Source: Oleisolibacter albus (GTDB lineage Bacteria > Pseudomonadota > Alphaproteobacteria > Azospirillales > Azospirillaceae). From it: DNA of 64,000 nt. The position numbers and the translations under genes were made by a program. The notes under the pieces are model-generated. The model was not told the origin of the DNA, made no database searches, and saw nothing but the letters and a program-made list of their open reading frames with translations. The DNA is taken from contig NZ_QGNJ01000001.1 of the NCBI RefSeq assembly GCF_003336875.1, positions 496,001 to 560,000 of the forward strand. The letters are read 5' to 3'. Below are positions 61,124-64,000 of the stretch, one piece after another (position 1 is the first letter of the stretch; every line of letters starts with the position of its first letter).

Positions 61124-61591
61124 ATGGCGAGCTTCGAACTGGACGCGGAATTCGTTCGCACCATGGCCAAACTCCTGGAGGAGAGCGGCCTGACCGAGAT
61201 GGAATATTCGGAAGGCGAGCGCCGCATCCGCCTCAGCCGCGCGGCCCCGCCGGCGCCTGCCGTCGCCTACGCGCCCATGCCGGCCGCAGCCATGGCGGCA
61301 CCGGTGGCCGCGGCGGCTCCGGCCGCCCCGGCTGCGGCCGCCAATCCGGCCCAGCACCCCGGCGCCCTGAAGAGCCCGATGGTCGGCACCGCCTATGCGG
61401 CGGCCGAGCCCGGCGCCGCGCCCTTCGTGAAGCCCGGCGACACCGTCAAGGCCGGTCAGACCGTCATGATCATCGAGGCCATGAAGGTCATGAACCCGAT
61501 CAAGGCGCCCAAGGGCGGCGTGATCACCGACATCCTGGTCAAGGACGCCCAGCCTGTCGAGTTCGGTGAAGTCCTGATGATCATCGAGTGA
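61124..61591 (+). CDS. accB: Biotin carboxyl carrier protein of acetyl-CoA carboxylase
   Basis: 155 residues: an N-terminal helix (VRTMAKLLEESGLTEMEYSE), a long Ala/Pro linker (residues about 45-85) and the biotinyl domain with the lysine motif IIEAMKVMNPIKAPKGG. It carries biotin for the carboxylase AccC in the first step of fatty acid synthesis. ATG 61124. The stop overlaps the accC start (GTGA), so both proteins are coupled. Confidence 0.96.
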   Translation: MASFELDAEFVRTMAKLLEESGLTEMEYSEGERRIRLSRAAPPAPAVAYAPMPAAAMAAPVAAAAPAAPAAAANPAQHPGALKSPMVGTAYAAAEPGAAPFVKPGDTVKAGQTVMIIEAMKVMNPIKAPKGGVITDILVKDAQPVEFGEVLMIIE

Positions 61592-62952
61592 CGCTGATGC
61601 AGGACGGGCTTTTCGAGAAGGTCCTCATCGCCAACCGCGGTGAGATCGCGTTGCGCATCCACCGCGCCTGCCGCGAGATGGGCATCAAGACCGTGGCGGT
61701 GCATTCCACCGCCGACGCCGACGCCATGCATGTGCGCCTTGCCGACGAGAGCGTGTGCATCGGACCGCCCTCGGCCAAGGAGAGCTATCTCAACATTCCG
61801 GCGATCCTGTCGGCCGCCACCATCACCGGCGCCGACGCCATCCATCCCGGCATCGGCTTCATGGCCGAGAACGCGCAGTTCGCCGAGATGGTGATCGAGC
61901 ACGGCTTCGCCTGGATCGGCCCGACGCCGGAGCATATCCGCATCATGGGCGACAAGGTCACCGCCAAGAAGACGGTGATCGGCCTGGGCCTGCCCTGCGT
62001 GCCCGGCTCCGACGGCCCGGTGGAGAGCTACGAGGCGGCGGCCAGCGTGGCCGACAGCATCGGCTACCCCGTGCTGATCAAGGCCGCGGCCGGCGGCGGC
62101 GGCAAGGGCATGAAGGTGGCCTGGGACCGCGACGAGCTGAAGGAAGCCTATCAGCTGGCCCGCGGCGAGGCCCGGGCCGCCTTCGGCAACGACGAGGTCT
62201 ATCTCGAAAAGTATCTGGCCAATCCGCGCCATATCGAGATCCAGCTGCTGGGGGACCATCACGGCAACGTGGTGCATTTCGGCGAGCGCGACTGCTCGAT
62301 CCAGCGCCGCCACCAGAAGGTGGTGGAGGAGGCCCCCTCCCCGGCCCTGAACGCCGAACAGCGTGAGCGCGTCGGCACTATGGCGGCCCGCACGGCCAAG
62401 CTGCTGGGGTATCGCGGCGTCGGCACCATGGAGTTCCTGTACGAGGACGGGAACTTCTACTTCATCGAGATGAACACCCGCCTGCAGATCGAGCACACCA
62501 TCACCGAGATGATCACGGGGGTGGATCTGGTGCGCGAGCAGATCCGGGTGGCCACCGGCGCCCCGCTGGGCTTCAGCCAGGCCGATGTGCGCTTCCACGG
62601 CCATTCCATCGAGTGCCGCATCAACGCCGAGAACCCGGAGACCTTCCTGCCCTCGCCGGGCCGGATCACCCGCTACCATGTGCCGGGCGGTCTTGGCGTG
62701 CGCGTGGACAGCGCCCTCTATGACGGCTACCGCGTGCCGCCCTATTACGACAGCATGATCGCCAAGCTGATCGTGTCGGGCAACTCGCGCAACGAGTGCC
62801 TGATGCGGCTGCGCCGGGCGCTGGAAGAGTTCGTCATCGAAGGCGTCGACACCTCCATCGCGCTGCATAAGCGCATCATCGCCGAGCCGGATTTCATCAA
62901 CGGCCAGTACGACATCAAATGGATGGAACAGTGGATGAAGCGCGGCCAGTAA
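61588..62952 (+). CDS. accC: Biotin carboxylase subunit of acetyl-CoA carboxylase
   Basis: 454 residues. ATP-grasp features: LIANRGEIALRIHRACREMG, ADAIHPGIGFMAENAQFAE, the Gly-rich loop KAAAGGGGKGMK, EKYLANPRHIEIQLLGD and the catalytic FIEMNTRLQIEHTITEMITG. Carboxylates the biotin on AccB with ATP and bicarbonate. Start either GTG 61588 (overlapping the accB stop) or ATG 61597. Ends with a terminator at 63033. Confidence 0.96.
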   Translation: MTLMQDGLFEKVLIANRGEIALRIHRACREMGIKTVAVHSTADADAMHVRLADESVCIGPPSAKESYLNIPAILSAATITGADAIHPGIGFMAENAQFAEMVIEHGFAWIGPTPEHIRIMGDKVTAKKTVIGLGLPCVPGSDGPVESYEAAASVADSIGYPVLIKAAAGGGGKGMKVAWDRDELKEAYQLARGEARAAFGNDEVYLEKYLANPRHIEIQLLGDHHGNVVHFGERDCSIQRRHQKVVEEAPSPALNAEQRERVGTMAARTAKLLGYRGVGTMEFLYEDGNFYFIEMNTRLQIEHTITEMITGVDLVREQIRVATGAPLGFSQADVRFHGHSIECRINAENPETFLPSPGRITRYHVPGGLGVRVDSALYDGYRVPPYYDSMIAKLIVSGNSRNECLMRLRRALEEFVIEGVDTSIALHKRIIAEPDFINGQYDIKWMEQWMKRGQ

Positions 62953-63032
62953 GCCGCCTTCGCTGCTGACGCCGCCGGCCCCCCGGGCCGGCGGACCCGC
63001 CCGATCGGACTGCCGCGCAGATCGGATCACTG

Positions 63033-63064
63033 AAAGGACCCGCGCCGCCCGGCCGGGTCCTTTT
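63033..63064 (+). terminator. Rho-independent terminator of the accBC operon
   Basis: AAGGACCCG (63034-63042) pairs with CGGGTCCTT (63054-63062), followed by TT and pyrimidines (CCTTTTCTG). Located 80 bases after the accC stop. Confidence 0.8.
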
Positions 63065-63258
63065 CTGTGCCGTCCGTGTCCAGCCGGGCGCTGCCCGCGG
63101 TCCGGGGTGGCACATCCTCCCCCATGGCATGCTCCCCCACGGCCTCCCCCACGGCATGGCTGCCGAAGACCAGGGAGGTTCCGGGTGCCGGACCTGCGGT
63201 CGCACAAATCAGGCGGCCCGTCCGGCACGGCGCCGAACGCGCCCGCCCCGTCAGCGGA

Positions 63259-64000
63259 TCAGGCGGCGCTGTCCAGGATTCCCATCAGCCGCTGGCGCAG
63301 ATGGCGCACCCGATCCGTCACCTCGGCCGCCTTGCGGTCCAGGTCGTCGGCCAGGGTGCGGGTGGAGCCGGCGTCGCGGGCCACGGTGCCGATGCGATCC
63401 GACACCTCGGTGGTGCCGCTGGCCGCACTGGCGGCACTCTGGCTGATGCTCTCGGTGGCGGCGCCCTGCTGGGTGACGGCGCTGGCGATGGCACCGGCGA
63501 TATCGTCGATGCGGGCGATGACACCCTGAAGCTCGCCGATATCGGCCACCACCTGGCGGGTGGCCTGCTGCACCGCCGTGATCTGGGCGGAAATCTCCTC
63601 GGTGGCCTTGCCGGTCTGTGTCGACAGATTCTTGACTTCCGACGCCACGACGGCGAAGCCGCGCCCCGCCTCGCCGGCGCGGGCCGCCTCGATGGTGGCG
63701 TTGAGGGCCAGCAGGTTGGTCTGGCCGGCGATGGTGCCGATCAGCTCGGCCGCGCGGCTGATGCTGTCGGCCACATCGGACAGCCGTGCCACCACGGCCC
63801 GCGTCGTCTCGCCCTTGCGCACGGCCTCATGCACCATATCGGCCACGTCGGACACCTGGCGCCCGATCTCGCGCGAACTGGCGGCGAGCTGCTCGGTGGC
63901 AGCGGCCACGGTCTGCACGGCGCCGGTGGCGCCCTCGGCCGCGTCGGCGACGCCGCGGCTCTGCTCGCCGGTGCGGCGGGCAGCCTCGTTCATCTGGCCG
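63259..64000 (-). CDS. Methyl-accepting chemotaxis protein, C-terminal part (cut by right edge)
   Basis: C-terminal about 247 residues of a chemoreceptor. The highly conserved signalling tip is [20 protein letters not shown] in the form [20 protein letters not shown], with [20 protein letters not shown] after it and the upstream [20 protein letters not shown]. It would activate or inhibit CheA; the sensory half is outside the window. The C-terminus ends with [13 protein letters not shown], without a CheR-binding pentapeptide. CheY is encoded at 45071. Confidence 0.94.
   Translation of the reverse strand, partial: GQMNEAARRTGEQSRGVADAAEGATGAVQTVAAATEQLAASSREIGRQVSDVADMVHEAVRKGETTRAVVARLSDVADSISRAAELIGTIAGQTNLLALNATIEAARAGEAGRGFAVVASEVKNLSTQTGKATEEISAQITAVQQATRQVVADIGELQGVIARIDDIAGAIASAVTQQGAATESISQSAASAASGTTEVSDRIGTVARDAGSTRTLADDLDRKAAEVTDRVRHLRQRLMGILDSAA

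Noticed and set aside
61456-63228. 590-codon open frame antisense to accC
   Set aside because: Shadow frame of GC-rich DNA; the plus strand encodes the full, well-conserved AccC.

Overview
The window is very GC-rich, gene-dense DNA in which almost every strong reading frame belongs to a Gram-negative family. The mix is lptF/lptG, a Caulobacter-type sphingolipid locus, class II DAHP synthase, a HisKA_2 histidine kinase, DUF3369 and PRC-barrel proteins, and an ECF sigma factor with a small membrane partner. This points to an alphaproteobacterium, probably Rhodospirillales/Azospirillaceae-like. The taxonomic call is an inference from gene content and base composition.

Layout. Positions 1-16 kb form an envelope-lipid region: lptG (cut by the left edge) and lptF with a HIT protein; a DUF2141 exported protein; a calcineurin-like phosphoesterase; a plus-strand cluster (4.2-7.9 kb) of CDP-alcohol phosphotransferase, diacylglycerol/ceramide-type lipid kinase, Tam41-like cytidylyltransferase and methyltransferase; and, convergent with it, a minus-strand series (7.9-15.1 kb) of serine palmitoyltransferase, acyl carrier protein, CerR-type reductase, fatty-acyl-AMP ligase, glycerophosphotransferase-like protein and a flippase. 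mlaA follows. 16-27 kb is mixed: proline-rich microproteins, a MarR-type regulator, a TIGR02587/TIGR02588 pair, a GH13 glucosidase, a TauE permease, two PRC-barrel proteins that share a beta-strand repeat, a histidine kinase, a pseudouridine synthase and a LysE exporter.

27-36 kb holds a copper ATPase with an unusual leader, cysS, gltX, a class III cyclase and small or unknown proteins. 35.6-38.4 kb has an EF-hand protein, an ECF sigma factor, a probable anti-sigma, a periplasmic metal-sensor-like protein and a DUF892 ferritin-like protein. 38.6-48.7 kb has NAD genes (nicotinate phosphoribosyltransferase, nadE), FKBP, a Rieske-fused oxidoreductase, cheY, class II DAHP synthase and an AmpG-like permease. 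48.8-49.9 kb carries two tandem Nif11-type leader peptides beside a tRNA with a CAU anticodon. The right end holds mnmA, an epoxide-hydrolase-like enzyme, a MOSC protein, an aminotransferase, a BepA-like protease, a degenerate HD-GYP regulator, a DsbA-like protein, aroQ, accB-accC and a chemoreceptor cut by the edge.

Main interpretation. The 4-15 kb genes read as one pathway: build a sphingoid backbone, then phosphorylate, cytidylylate and give it an anionic head group by a route parallel to CDP-diacylglycerol synthesis. The presence of a Tam41-like protein between the lipid kinase and a CDP-alcohol phosphotransferase is the most unusual point. The second candidate for novelty is the pair of Nif11-type RiPP precursors with no modifying enzyme nearby.
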